Positions 25,991 through 34,622 of a DNA stretch of 64,000 nt are shown piece after piece. Position numbers and translations under genes: made by a program. Below the pieces are notes generated by a model. That model had not been told where the DNA came from, ran no database searches, and saw only the letters and a program-made list of their open reading frames with translations. How positions within the stretch are numbered: position 1 is the stretch's first letter; the number at the start of each line of letters is the position of its first letter. The stretch covers positions 62,001 to 126,000 of the forward strand of contig NZ_JARGZA010000005.1 of the NCBI RefSeq assembly GCF_030973515.1. The letters run 5' to 3'. The stretch comes from Jannaschia maritima. Lineage in GTDB: Bacteria; Pseudomonadota; Alphaproteobacteria; Rhodobacterales; Rhodobacteraceae.

Positions 25991-26995
25991 ATGCGTGTCA
26001 TGACGAAGCTGATGGGGGCCGCCTGCGCGCTGGCCCTGACCACGGGGGCGGCCGCCGCCCAGGACGCCGAACCCGGCCTGATCATCGACCTGGGCGGCAA
26101 GTTCGACAAGTCGTTCAACGAATCCGCCTTTAACGGCGCCCAGCGCTGGGTCGAGGAGACGGGCGGCGAGTACCAGGAAACGGAACTGGCCAACGAGGCG
26201 CAGCGCGAGCAGACCATGCGCCGCATGGCCGAGCGGGGCGCGAACCCGATCGTGGTGCTGGGCTTCGCCAACGCGTCCACGCTGGACGTGGTCGCGGACG
26301 ACTATCCCGACACCGACTTCGTGATCGTCGACATGGTCGTCGACAAGCCCAACGTGAAGTCCATCGTCTTTTCCGAGCACGAAGGCTCGTATCTGGTCGG
26401 CATGATGGCCGCGATGGCGTCCGAGACCGGCACCGTCAGCTTCATCGGCGGCATGGACGTGCCCCTGATCTCGAAGTTCGCGTGCGGCTATGCGCAGGGC
26501 GCTAAGGCGGTCGATCCGGACACGAACGTCATCGTCAACATGACGGGCACGACGCCCACGGCCTGGAACGACCCGGTGAAGGGCGCGGAATTGACGCGCA
26601 GCCAGATCAGCCAGGGATCGGACGTGGTGTTCGCCGCGGCCGGCGGCACGGGCATCGGCGTGCTTCAGGCCGCCGCGGACGAGGGGATCCTGGCGATCGG
26701 CGTGGACAGCAACCAGAACTATCTGCATCCGGGCTCCATCCTGACGTCGATGGTCAAGCGCGTGGACAACGCCGTCTACGACAGCTTCACGCAGGCCGCC
26801 GCGGGCGAGCTGGAAAGCGGCATCTCGGTCATGGGGCTGGACAACGAAGGCGTTGGCTTCGCCATGGACGAGAACAACGCCGACCTGGTGGATGCCGACA
26901 TGCAGGCCGCCGTCGAGGAGGCGAAGGCGCAGATCATCGCCGGCGAGATCGAGGTCCACGACTACACCTCCGACCTGTCCTGCCCGGCCTTCTGA
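25991..26995 (+). CDS. BMP family ABC transporter substrate-binding lipoprotein-like protein
   Basis: The periplasmic binding subunit of a nucleoside-type importer (BMP/PnrA/Med family). 334 residues with a signal peptide ending near AAAAQ (23). FDKSFNESAFNGAQRW is the family's ligand loop, and FIGGMDVPLISKFACGYAQG, AAAGGTGIGVLQAA and GVDSNQNYL are conserved. No lipobox cysteine is seen, so it is soluble rather than lipid-anchored. It heads an operon with a SnoaL-like gene, the ATPase and two permeases. Purine nucleosides are the likely ligand at family level. Confidence 0.92.
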   Translation: MRVMTKLMGAACALALTTGAAAAQDAEPGLIIDLGGKFDKSFNESAFNGAQRWVEETGGEYQETELANEAQREQTMRRMAERGANPIVVLGFANASTLDVVADDYPDTDFVIVDMVVDKPNVKSIVFSEHEGSYLVGMMAAMASETGTVSFIGGMDVPLISKFACGYAQGAKAVDPDTNVIVNMTGTTPTAWNDPVKGAELTRSQISQGSDVVFAAAGGTGIGVLQAAADEGILAIGVDSNQNYLHPGSILTSMVKRVDNAVYDSFTQAAAGELESGISVMGLDNEGVGFAMDENNADLVDADMQAAVEEAKAQIIAGEIEVHDYTSDLSCPAF

Positions 26996-26998
26996 AAC

Positions 26999-27355
26999 GT
27001 GGCCGACGCGGGTGAGATGCTGGTGACGCTGCTGTCGGCCTGGAACGAGGCCGACGCGGACGCCCGCGCGACGATACTGGACGAGGCCCTCGCGGCCTCG
27101 TTCCTTTACGAGGATCCCCATGCGCCCGCGCCCTTCGAGGGGGCGGACGGCATGGCGCAGTACCTGACCATCTTCCGCACGAACCTGCCCGACGCCATGC
27201 TGCTGCCCCTGGGCACGCCGCAGGTGACGCACGGCATGGCGAAGGTCCGCGCCAGGTTGAACCGCGGGGGCGAGCCGTTCGCCGAGCTGACCTTCGTGGC
27301 GCAGGCCGGCGACGGCGGATTGGTGCGGGTCACGGGCTTCGTGGAATCCGAATGA
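26999..27355 (+). CDS. SnoaL/NTF2-like small protein
   Basis: A 118-residue protein of the nuclear-transport-factor-2-like fold: an N-terminal helix (LLSAWNEADADARATILDEA), a loop FLYEDPHAPAPFEGADGMAQYL and strands ending RVTGFVE. Starts with GTG 3 bases after the binding-protein stop and overlaps the ATPase start by ATGA, so it is part of the transporter operon. A role with nucleosides or their breakdown products is possible but not shown. Confidence 0.7.
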   Translation: MADAGEMLVTLLSAWNEADADARATILDEALAASFLYEDPHAPAPFEGADGMAQYLTIFRTNLPDAMLLPLGTPQVTHGMAKVRARLNRGGEPFAELTFVAQAGDGGLVRVTGFVESE

Positions 27356-28914
27356 CCGGACCTGGGGGCACGGACGCCGCGGAACCGTTGGCGATCGAAC
27401 TCCGGGGCATCTCCAAGGCGTTCGGGCCGGTGCAGGCCAACAAGGACATCGACATACGAGTCCGCCGCGGCACGATCCACGGCATCATCGGCGAGAACGG
27501 CGCCGGCAAGTCCACGCTGATGTCCATCCTGTATGGCTTCTACAGGGCCGATGCGGGCGAGATCCTGATCGGCGGCCGCCGGGTCGAGATCGCGGACAGC
27601 CAGGCCGCGATCGACGCGGGCATCGGCATGGTGTTCCAGCACTTCAAGCTGGTCCCCAACTTCACCGTGCTCGAGAACGTGATCCTGGGCGCGGAGGACG
27701 GCGCGCTGTTGCGGCCCAGCCTGGCCAAGGCGCGCAGGCTGCTGACCGACCTGGCCCACGAATACGAGATGGACGTCGATCCCGACGCGGTCGTCGAGGA
27801 TCTGGGCGTGGGTCAGCAGCAGCGGGTCGAGATCCTGAAGGCCCTGTACCGGGAAGCCGACATCCTGATCCTGGACGAGCCCACGGGCGTCCTGACGCCC
27901 GCGGAGGCCGACCACCTGTTCCGCATCCTCAAGGGTCTGCGCGATCAGGGGAAGACCATCATCCTGATCACCCACAAGCTCCGCGAGATCATGGAGGTGA
28001 CCGACAGCGTAAGCGTCATGCGGCGGGGCGAGATGACGGCCACGGTGTCGACCGCCGAGACGTCGCCCGAGCAACTGGCCGAGTTGATGGTGGGCCGCAA
28101 GGTGCTGCTGCAGGTCGACAAGGCCCCCGCCACGCCGGGCGACGTCATCCTGGAGGTCCGCGACCTGCACGTGGTCGACGACCAGGGGGTGGAACGCCTG
28201 AAGGGCATCAGCTTCGACATCCGCGCGGGCGAGGTGCTGGGCCTGGCCGGCGTCGCGGGCAACGGTCAGTCCGAACTGCTCGAGGTTCTGGGCGGCTACG
28301 AGAAGGCCACCGGCACGATCCGGATGAAGGGTCGACCCATCGACGTCACGGGCACAGCGTCCGACGCCCGCACGCGCCGCGCGCGGGGCATCGCCCACGT
28401 GCCGGAGGACCGGCAGCGCGAAGGCCTGATCATGGACTTCCACGCATGGGAGAACGTGGCCTTCGGTTATCACCACGACGCGATGTTCGGCCGCGGCGTC
28501 CTGATGGACCAGGCCGCGATGCGGGCCGATTGCGCGGCCAAGATGGAACGCTTCGACGTCCGCCCCCCGGACCCGAGCCTTGCCGCCAAGAACTTCTCCG
28601 GCGGCAACCAGCAGAAGATCGTGCTGGCCCGCGAGATCGAGCGCGACCCCGACCTCCTGCTGATCGGCCAGCCCACCCGCGGCGTCGACATCGGCGCCAT
28701 CGAGTTCATCCACGAGCAGATCGTGGCCCTCCGCGACCGAGGCAAGGCCATCCTGCTGGTCAGCGTCGAGCTGGACGAGATCATGGCCCTGTCCGACCGC
28801 ATCGCCGTCATGTTCGACGGCCGCATCATGGGCGAACGCCTGGCGTCGGAAACCGACCAGGGGGAACTGGGCATGCTGATGGCGGGGATGACGGGCGCGG
28901 AGGCCGCCGAATGA
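27352..28914 (+). CDS. Nucleoside-type ABC transporter ATP-binding protein (double ABC)
   Basis: A 520-residue protein with two ABC domains in tandem, like sugar (RbsA) and nucleoside transporters. The first domain has Walker A GENGAGKST (near residue 48), LGVGQQQR as signature and LILDEPTGVLTP. The second has a degenerate Walker A (LAGVAGNGQSE, near 300), signature FSGGNQQK and LLIGQPTRGVD, the pattern usual for this family. It is coupled to the permease gene by ATGA at 28911. Confidence 0.94.
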   Translation: MTGPGGTDAAEPLAIELRGISKAFGPVQANKDIDIRVRRGTIHGIIGENGAGKSTLMSILYGFYRADAGEILIGGRRVEIADSQAAIDAGIGMVFQHFKLVPNFTVLENVILGAEDGALLRPSLAKARRLLTDLAHEYEMDVDPDAVVEDLGVGQQQRVEILKALYREADILILDEPTGVLTPAEADHLFRILKGLRDQGKTIILITHKLREIMEVTDSVSVMRRGEMTATVSTAETSPEQLAELMVGRKVLLQVDKAPATPGDVILEVRDLHVVDDQGVERLKGISFDIRAGEVLGLAGVAGNGQSELLEVLGGYEKATGTIRMKGRPIDVTGTASDARTRRARGIAHVPEDRQREGLIMDFHAWENVAFGYHHDAMFGRGVLMDQAAMRADCAAKMERFDVRPPDPSLAAKNFSGGNQQKIVLAREIERDPDLLLIGQPTRGVDIGAIEFIHEQIVALRDRGKAILLVSVELDEIMALSDRIAVMFDGRIMGERLASETDQGELGMLMAGMTGAEAAE

Positions 28915-30068
28915 ACGACGCGCTGCCGACCTGGGTCGACGTCATCCTCGTGCCGCTGATCAACCTCCTGCTGGCGCTGGTCCTGTCGGGCGTGGTCGTG
29001 GCCCTGATCGGCAAGGACCCGTTCGAGGCGCTGTACATCCTGGTGAACGGCTCGGTCGGCTCGGCCTATGGCTGGGGCTACACGCTGTTCTATGCGACGA
29101 ACTTCATCTTCACGGGCCTGGGCGTGGCGGTCGCGTTCCATGCGCGGCTGTTCAACATCGGCGGCGAGGGGCAGGCTGCGCTGGGGGGGCTGGGCGTCGC
29201 GCTTGTGCTGCTGAACCTGCCCCTGCCGCACTGGTCGGTCGCCATCCTGGCCGCGACGGTCGGCGCCGCGCTGTTCGGCGCGGCCTGGGCCGCGATCCCC
29301 GCCTACCTTCAAGCCAAGCGCGGCAGCCACATCGTCATCACGACAATCATGTTCAACTTCATCGCATCCGCCCTGATGGTGTTCCTGCTGTCACGCGTCC
29401 TGCTGGTGCCCGGCGCGGGCGGGTCGCCCGAAACGGCGCGCTTCGCCGACGCCGTGCATCTGCCCAACGCCTACGACGTCCTGCCCTGGCTGGGCTTCAG
29501 CCGGTCGACCCCGTTGAACGTCTCGTTCTTCCTCGCCATCGCCGCCTGCGTCTTCGTTTGGGCGCTGATCTGGAAGTCGCGCCTGGGCTACGAGATCCGC
29601 GCCTTCGGCCATTCGGAGCAGGCGGCCAAGTATGCCGGGACCTCGCCCACCAAGATCATCATGATCGCCATGCTGATCTCGGGCGGGCTGATCGGACTGA
29701 TGGCGACCAACTCCGTCATGGGCGAGGCGGAACGCCTGGTCATCGACCCCGTCCAGGGCGCGGGCTTCGTGGGCATCGCGGTCGCCCTGATGGGACGGTC
29801 GCATCCCGTGGGCGTGTTCCTGGCGGCGCTCCTGTTCGGCGCGCTGTATCAGGGCGGGGGCGAATTGACCTTCGAGATGAACGGCATGACGCGCGAGATC
29901 ATCCTCGTGATCCAGGCGTTGGTGATCCTGTTCACCGGGGCGCTCGACAACATGGTCCGCGCCCCGTTGGAGGCCGCGTTCCTGTCGCGCCGCCGCCGTC
30001 CCGCCGCGCCGGGTCCGACCAGCCCGAAGGGCGCCGACAACGATCCCGTCACCGGGACCCAGTCGTGA
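28911..30068 (+). CDS. Nucleoside-type ABC transporter permease (first)
   Basis: A 385-residue inner-membrane protein with about ten hydrophobic segments. RLFNIGGEGQAALGGLGVAL is the family signature, followed by KRGSHIVITTIMFNFIASAL and the cytoplasmic loop RLGYEIRAFGHSEQAAKYAG. It matches the YufP-type permease of BMP systems. Unusually, the second permease does not follow: two LysE-family genes sit between them. Confidence 0.93.
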   Translation: MNDALPTWVDVILVPLINLLLALVLSGVVVALIGKDPFEALYILVNGSVGSAYGWGYTLFYATNFIFTGLGVAVAFHARLFNIGGEGQAALGGLGVALVLLNLPLPHWSVAILAATVGAALFGAAWAAIPAYLQAKRGSHIVITTIMFNFIASALMVFLLSRVLLVPGAGGSPETARFADAVHLPNAYDVLPWLGFSRSTPLNVSFFLAIAACVFVWALIWKSRLGYEIRAFGHSEQAAKYAGTSPTKIIMIAMLISGGLIGLMATNSVMGEAERLVIDPVQGAGFVGIAVALMGRSHPVGVFLAALLFGALYQGGGELTFEMNGMTREIILVIQALVILFTGALDNMVRAPLEAAFLSRRRRPAAPGPTSPKGADNDPVTGTQS

Positions 30069-30147
30069 CATCCGATCCCGCAGGATCCGGGTCGTCCCTT
30101 CACCCGGTGGAAGGCAGGCTGATCCCCCGTCCATTCCGGAGGATCCC

Positions 30148-30780
30148 GTGACCGACATCGCCCCGTTCCTGCCCGGCTTCGCGGCCGCCTATGCCATCCT
30201 GTTCGTCGCGGCATCGTCACCCGGACCCGCGGTCGCCATGTTGCTGGGCATAGGGACCGCACGCGGCCGACGCCCCGCCCTGGTGGCGGCGGCAGGCATC
30301 GCTTCGGGCAGCGTGGTCATCAACCTCCTGACCCTGATCGGCGTGGGCCTGCTGCTGCAGCAGGCGGCCTGGGCCATGACGGGGCTCCGCCTGATCGGGG
30401 CGGCCTATCTGCTGTACCTCGCCTGGGGATCGCTGCGGAAGGCCATCGCGCCGCCCGCCGTCGCCACCGCGGACGTGCCGGCGTATTCCTCCCCGCGCTA
30501 CTTCGCGATGGGGGTGCTGCTGCAGGTGACGAACCCGAAGGCCATCGCGTTCTGGCTCGCCATCGCGGCCGTCGGCGCCACGCAGGGCGGCGGCCCGGGC
30601 ATCGTCCTGGCCTTCGTCGCGGGCGCATGGCTCGTCAGCTTCGCGTGTCACGGCGCCTGGGCCATCCTGCTGTCGGCCGCGCCGATCCGGACCCTCTATG
30701 CCCGCTTCCGCCGCTGGGTCGAAGGCGCCCTGGGCGGCTTCATGGCGCTGATGGCTCTCCGTCTGGCGACCGACCGGTGA
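30148..30780 (+). CDS. LysE family exporter (first of two)
   Basis: A 210-residue membrane protein with six hydrophobic segments. It begins with the LysE/RhtB block (SSPGPAVAMLLGIGTARGRR) and has LRLIGAAYLLYLAWG and QVTNPKAIAFWLAI. Such proteins export amino acids or related metabolites; the substrate is unknown. It starts with GTG, 79 bases after the permease stop, and overlaps the second copy by GTGA. Confidence 0.88.
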   Translation: MTDIAPFLPGFAAAYAILFVAASSPGPAVAMLLGIGTARGRRPALVAAAGIASGSVVINLLTLIGVGLLLQQAAWAMTGLRLIGAAYLLYLAWGSLRKAIAPPAVATADVPAYSSPRYFAMGVLLQVTNPKAIAFWLAIAAVGATQGGGPGIVLAFVAGAWLVSFACHGAWAILLSAAPIRTLYARFRRWVEGALGGFMALMALRLATDR

Positions 30781-31400
30781 CGGGTCTGACGGAATACCTG
30801 CCCGGGTTGTTCGCGGCCTGGAGCATCCAGCTGGTATCGGCCCTGACACCCGGTCCCGTCGTCGCCGTCATCCTGGCCCGTGCCGCGACGGGGGATCGAC
30901 TGGGCGCATTGCGCGGCGCGCTGGGGACCGCGACGGCGGCGGGGATCCTGGCGCTTGCCGTGTCCCTCGGTCTGGCATCCGCTGCGGCCGTGCTGAGCGA
31001 AGGGTTGTGGTGGGTCCGTTTCGCCGGCGCGGCCTTCCTGCTCTGGCTGGCCTACGGCGCGTTCCGCCGGGCCGCGTCGGGCACCAGGGCGCCGTCCCGG
31101 TCCGCAGCCGGCGGCGGTTATCGCGCGACCCTGGCGGTCAGCCTGTCCAGCCCGAAGGCCCTGGCCTTCTGGCTGGCCATCGCGGCCCTGGGCGGCATCG
31201 TCGACGCGCCCTGGCCGGTCGTCGCGATCTTCGTCGCCGGTGCCGTCGCGCAATCCGCATTGATCCATGCCGCCTATGCCTTGGTCCTATCCTCGCCCCC
31301 CGCGCGCGCCGCCTATGCCCACGCGCGGCGGTGGATCGAGGTGACGTTGGGTGCCGTCTTCACGCTCTTCGCCTTCCGCCTCGCCACCGATCGGAGCTGA
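30777..31400 (+). CDS. LysE family exporter (second of two)
   Basis: A 207-residue paralogue of the upstream gene: ALTPGPVVAVILARAATGDR, VRFAGAAFLLWLAYGAFRRA and SLSSPKALAFWLAIAALGG align with it segment by segment, so the pair arose by tandem duplication followed by divergence. It starts with GTG at the previous stop (GTGA) and ends 3 bases before the second ABC permease, so all five genes are likely cotranscribed. Paired LysE proteins may form a heteromeric exporter; this is inference. Confidence 0.86.
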   Translation: MTGLTEYLPGLFAAWSIQLVSALTPGPVVAVILARAATGDRLGALRGALGTATAAGILALAVSLGLASAAAVLSEGLWWVRFAGAAFLLWLAYGAFRRAASGTRAPSRSAAGGGYRATLAVSLSSPKALAFWLAIAALGGIVDAPWPVVAIFVAGAVAQSALIHAAYALVLSSPPARAAYAHARRWIEVTLGAVFTLFAFRLATDRS

Positions 31401-31403
31401 TCC

Positions 31404-32369
31404 ATGGACTTCGCCGATGCCATCCAGATCCTCGACAGCGCGCTTCGCCTGGCGACGCCCCTGCTGCTGGCCTGCCTGGCAGGGCTGTTCAGCGAACGGG
31501 CGGGGATCTTCGACATCGGCCTGGAAGGCAAGCTGCTGGCGTCGGCCTTCTTCTCGGCGGCAGCCGCGTTCGCGACCGGATCGGCCTGGATCGGGCTGGC
31601 CGCGGGCATCGGGGCCAGCTGCGTCCTGGCCTTGGTCCACGGCGTGGCCTCCATCACGTTCCGGGGAAACCAACTGATCTCCGGCGTTGCGATCAACTTC
31701 CTGGCGTCGGGCATGACGGTCGTCATCGGCGAGGCCTGGTTCGCCCTGGGCGGCCGCACGCCGCAACTGGAGGGCCCGGCCCGCTTCGGCAGTGTGGACC
31801 TTCCCTTTGCCGCCGCGCTGGCCGACGTCCCCGTCCTGGGGCCGATCTACGCCGAGATCCTGTCGGGCCATTCGATCCTGGTCTACCTTGCGCTGGGGAC
31901 CGTGCCGCTGACGTGGTGGATCCTGTTCCGCACCCGGTTCGGGCTGCGTCTGCGGGCCGTGGGCGAGAACCCCGCCGCGGTGGACACGGCGGGCGTCAGC
32001 GTCGTCGGCCTGCGCTATGCGGCCGTGATGATCGCGGGCGTCCTGTGCGGCATCGGCGGCGTGTATCTCGCCACCGCGCTGTCCGCGGGCTTCGTCAAGG
32101 AGATGTCGGCGGGCCGCGGCTTCATCGCGCTCGCCGCCCTGATCTTCGCCAAGTGGCGACCCTGGTATGCGCTGGGGGCCTGCTTCCTGTTCGGCCTGTT
32201 GGAAGCCCTGGGCAACCGGTACCAGAACATCGACATCGCCGGGTTCGACGTGCCTACGCAGTTCATGCAGGCCCTGCCCTATATCCTGACCGTGGTGATC
32301 CTGGCGGGCTTCGTCGGCAAGGCGATCCCGCCCCGTGCGGGTGGCGAACCCTACGTGAAGGAACGCTGA
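31404..32369 (+). CDS. Nucleoside-type ABC transporter permease (second)
   Basis: A 321-residue membrane protein of the YufQ-type branch. GLFSERAGIFDIGLEGKLLA is diagnostic, and FRGNQLISGVAINFLASGM and GLRLRAVGENPAAVDTAGVS (EAA-like loop) follow. It completes the BMP transporter started at 25991, with the LysE pair inserted before it. A gap of 561 bases follows. Confidence 0.93.
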   Translation: MDFADAIQILDSALRLATPLLLACLAGLFSERAGIFDIGLEGKLLASAFFSAAAAFATGSAWIGLAAGIGASCVLALVHGVASITFRGNQLISGVAINFLASGMTVVIGEAWFALGGRTPQLEGPARFGSVDLPFAAALADVPVLGPIYAEILSGHSILVYLALGTVPLTWWILFRTRFGLRLRAVGENPAAVDTAGVSVVGLRYAAVMIAGVLCGIGGVYLATALSAGFVKEMSAGRGFIALAALIFAKWRPWYALGACFLFGLLEALGNRYQNIDIAGFDVPTQFMQALPYILTVVILAGFVGKAIPPRAGGEPYVKER

Positions 32370-32877
32370 GGCCGGGATCGGGGGGCCACCCCGCTGGGCC
32401 GAATCCCACCCGATCGGATGTCGGAGGCACGCGGCTCGATCGACCACCCTGCCACCCCCGCCGTCGCGCCCGCCGCCTATGCGACCCGCCATGGTCGGGC
32501 TCGACCCGCCGGTCCGGGGCACGCCGGTCACACGCCCGTCGCACGCCCGGGGCACATTTGTCCGACACGCAGCAGACATGCGGCAGACGCTCCGCAGACG
32601 CCGTCCGGCACGCCCCCCGCGCCGCATCCGAACGCCCGCCCGCCGGAGCGGGACGGGCGCCGCGCCCTTGCTATCAAGCCCGAACCGCACCCCTTGCCCC
32701 GCACCCCGCTCGACGCCACACTCCCCCCTCGGCGCACCCCCCCGGACGCCCCCGCGCCCCAGGCCCGAGAAGAAAACACCGCCGCAGCGCAGCATTGCCG
32801 CATCCGCCATTAGGTCCAACCGACCTGCCGACATGGCGCCACGGGGTCGCGGACCGATCCCGGCCGGTCGCGCGGGT
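32370..32877. other. Long intergenic region without a recognisable gene
   Basis: About 500 bases with no convincing coding sequence on either strand. Several blocks resemble the gap at 631-977 in the same order: CCGACACGCAGCAGAC (32562), GCCCCGCACCCCGC (32696) and GGCCCGAGAA followed by GCCGCAGCGCAGC (32763-32793). It could hold a small RNA or a decayed gene. I see no terminator with a T-tract after the permease. Confidence 0.4.
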
Positions 32878-32906
32878 TTGACACCGCCCGACGCGTGCCC
32901 TTTAGA
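32878..32906 (+). promoter_or_regulatory. Near-consensus housekeeping promoter for tauE
   Basis: TTGACA (32878-32883) and TTTAGA (32901-32906) are separated by exactly 17 bases. Transcription would begin near 32913, giving an untranslated leader of only about 18 bases before the ATG at 32931. This also argues against an upstream GTG start at 32895, which would lie inside the promoter. Confidence 0.7.
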
Positions 32907-32930
32907 CGGACCACACCCGCCCGTCCGGTG

Positions 32931-33860
32931 ATGCCCGTGCAGATCTACCTTCCCATCGCCGAGGTATCGGTCAACGCCTTCCTCCTGTTGGGGCTGGGCG
33001 GAATGGTGGGCGTCCTATCTGGCATGTTCGGCGTCGGCGGCGGCTTCCTGATGACGCCGCTTCTGTTCATGATCGGCATCCCGCCCGCCGTCGCCGTCGC
33101 GACGGAGGCGAATCAGATCGTGGCGTCCTCCTTCTCGGGCGTGTTGGCGCACGTGAAGCGACGGACGGTCGACTTCCGCATGGGCTGGGTGCTGCTGATC
33201 GGGGGCCTGGTCGGCGCGGCCCTGGGCGTGCAGCTCTTCAACTACCTGCGTGGGTTGGGGCAGGTCGATCTGCTGGTCCGCCTGTGCTACGTCGTGTTCC
33301 TCGGCGTCATCGGCGCCCTGATGTTCGTCGAAAGCCTGAACGCGATCCGCAAGGCGCGTCGGACGGGCCCCGCGCCCAAGACGGTGCGCCGCCAGCGGGG
33401 ATGGCTGGACGCCCTGCCCTTCAAGATGAAGTTCCGGACCAGCGGCCTCTACATCAGCGTGATCCCGCCCCTGCTGGTCGGCCTGTCGGTCGGCGTCCTG
33501 GCCGCGATCATGGGCGTGGGCGGCGGGTTCATCATGGTGCCGGCCATGATCTATCTGCTGGGGATGCCGACGAAGGTCGTGGTCGGCACGTCGCTGTTCC
33601 AGATCATCTTCGTCACGGCGTTCACGACGCTGCTGCACGCGACGACGAACTATACCGTGGACATGGTGCTGGCCGTCCTGCTGCTGGTGGGCGGGGTCGT
33701 CGGGGCGCAGGTGGGCACCCGCATCGGAACGCGCCTGAAGGCCGAACAGCTCCGCATCCTCCTGGCGCTCCTGGTTCTTGCGGTCTGCGGCACGCTGGCA
33801 GCCGGCCTCCTGCTCGAACCGGCTGAGCTTTACTCCCTGGGGACGGGGGTGGACCGGTGA
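32931..33860 (+). CDS. TauE/SafE family sulfite (organosulfonate) exporter
   Basis: A 309-residue membrane protein with about eight hydrophobic segments. The two duplicated family motifs are visible as SGMFGVGGGFLMTPLL (near residue 30) and AAIMGVGGGFIMVPAM (near 200). The family exports sulfite, sulfoacetate or similar anions, and the substrate here is inferred. It starts with the sequence MPVQIYLPIAEVSVN and overlaps the TIGR02186 gene by GTGA, a constant pairing in alphaproteobacteria. Confidence 0.93.
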   Translation: MPVQIYLPIAEVSVNAFLLLGLGGMVGVLSGMFGVGGGFLMTPLLFMIGIPPAVAVATEANQIVASSFSGVLAHVKRRTVDFRMGWVLLIGGLVGAALGVQLFNYLRGLGQVDLLVRLCYVVFLGVIGALMFVESLNAIRKARRTGPAPKTVRRQRGWLDALPFKMKFRTSGLYISVIPPLLVGLSVGVLAAIMGVGGGFIMVPAMIYLLGMPTKVVVGTSLFQIIFVTAFTTLLHATTNYTVDMVLAVLLLVGGVVGAQVGTRIGTRLKAEQLRILLALLVLAVCGTLAAGLLLEPAELYSLGTGVDR

Positions 33861-34612
33861 TCCGGGTCCTGGCCCTCCTGATTCTCGCATGGGCGACACC
33901 GGCCTCGGCGGAGCGCGTGGTCGCCGCCCTCTCACAGAACCGCGTGCAGATCGACACGGCCTTCACCGGGTCGGAGATCCTCGTCTACGGCGCGATCGTG
34001 CGCGACCTGCCCGCCCCCGACGACAGCAAGCTGGGCGTCATCGTCACCGTGTCCGGGCCGGAGGTTCCGACCACCGTGCGACGCAAGGAACGGCGGCTGG
34101 GGATCTGGGTGAACACCGATGCCGCGGTGATCGAACGGGCGCCCAGCTTCTATGCCGTCGCGGCCAGCGCCCCCATCGCCCAGATCCTGCTGGGGTCGGA
34201 GGACGAACGATACTTCATCTCGCCCGGGCGGGCGCTGCGCGGCGTGATGGCGGCCGAAGGCCTGAACGCGGACAAGTTCACGGAAGCGCTGATCCGGATC
34301 CGCGAGCGGGAAGGCGCGTTCCAGACCTCCGACAGTCCACTGTTCCTGACCGACGACACCCTGTTCAGCACCGAGGTCCGGCTGCCGGCCAACCTGGTCG
34401 AGGGGACCTATGCGATCCGCATCTTCCTGACGCGCGACGGAGTCGTCCGCACGCGCTACGACACGGTCATCTCCGTCCGGAAGGTCGGACTGGAACGGTT
34501 CCTCTACAACTTGGCGCACGAGCAACCGCTGATCTACGGACTGATGTCCCTCGGGATCGCGATCTTCGCGGGGTGGGCCGCATCGGCGGTGTTCCGGTTC
34601 ATCAAGGCCTGA
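33857..34612 (+). CDS. TIGR02186 family membrane-anchored periplasmic protein
   Basis: A 251-residue protein with a signal peptide (ending PASA, about 18), a periplasmic beta-rich domain and one C-terminal membrane segment (GLMSLGIAIFAGWAASAVF, about 228-246). RVVAALSQNRVQIDTAFTGSE is the family opening. Starts with GTG overlapping the TauE stop. It is found almost only next to TauE, so it probably assists that exporter on the outer face of the membrane. Confidence 0.88.
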   Translation: MIRVLALLILAWATPASAERVVAALSQNRVQIDTAFTGSEILVYGAIVRDLPAPDDSKLGVIVTVSGPEVPTTVRRKERRLGIWVNTDAAVIERAPSFYAVAASAPIAQILLGSEDERYFISPGRALRGVMAAEGLNADKFTEALIRIREREGAFQTSDSPLFLTDDTLFSTEVRLPANLVEGTYAIRIFLTRDGVVRTRYDTVISVRKVGLERFLYNLAHEQPLIYGLMSLGIAIFAGWAASAVFRFIKA

Positions 34613-34622
34613 CGCGCCGCCG

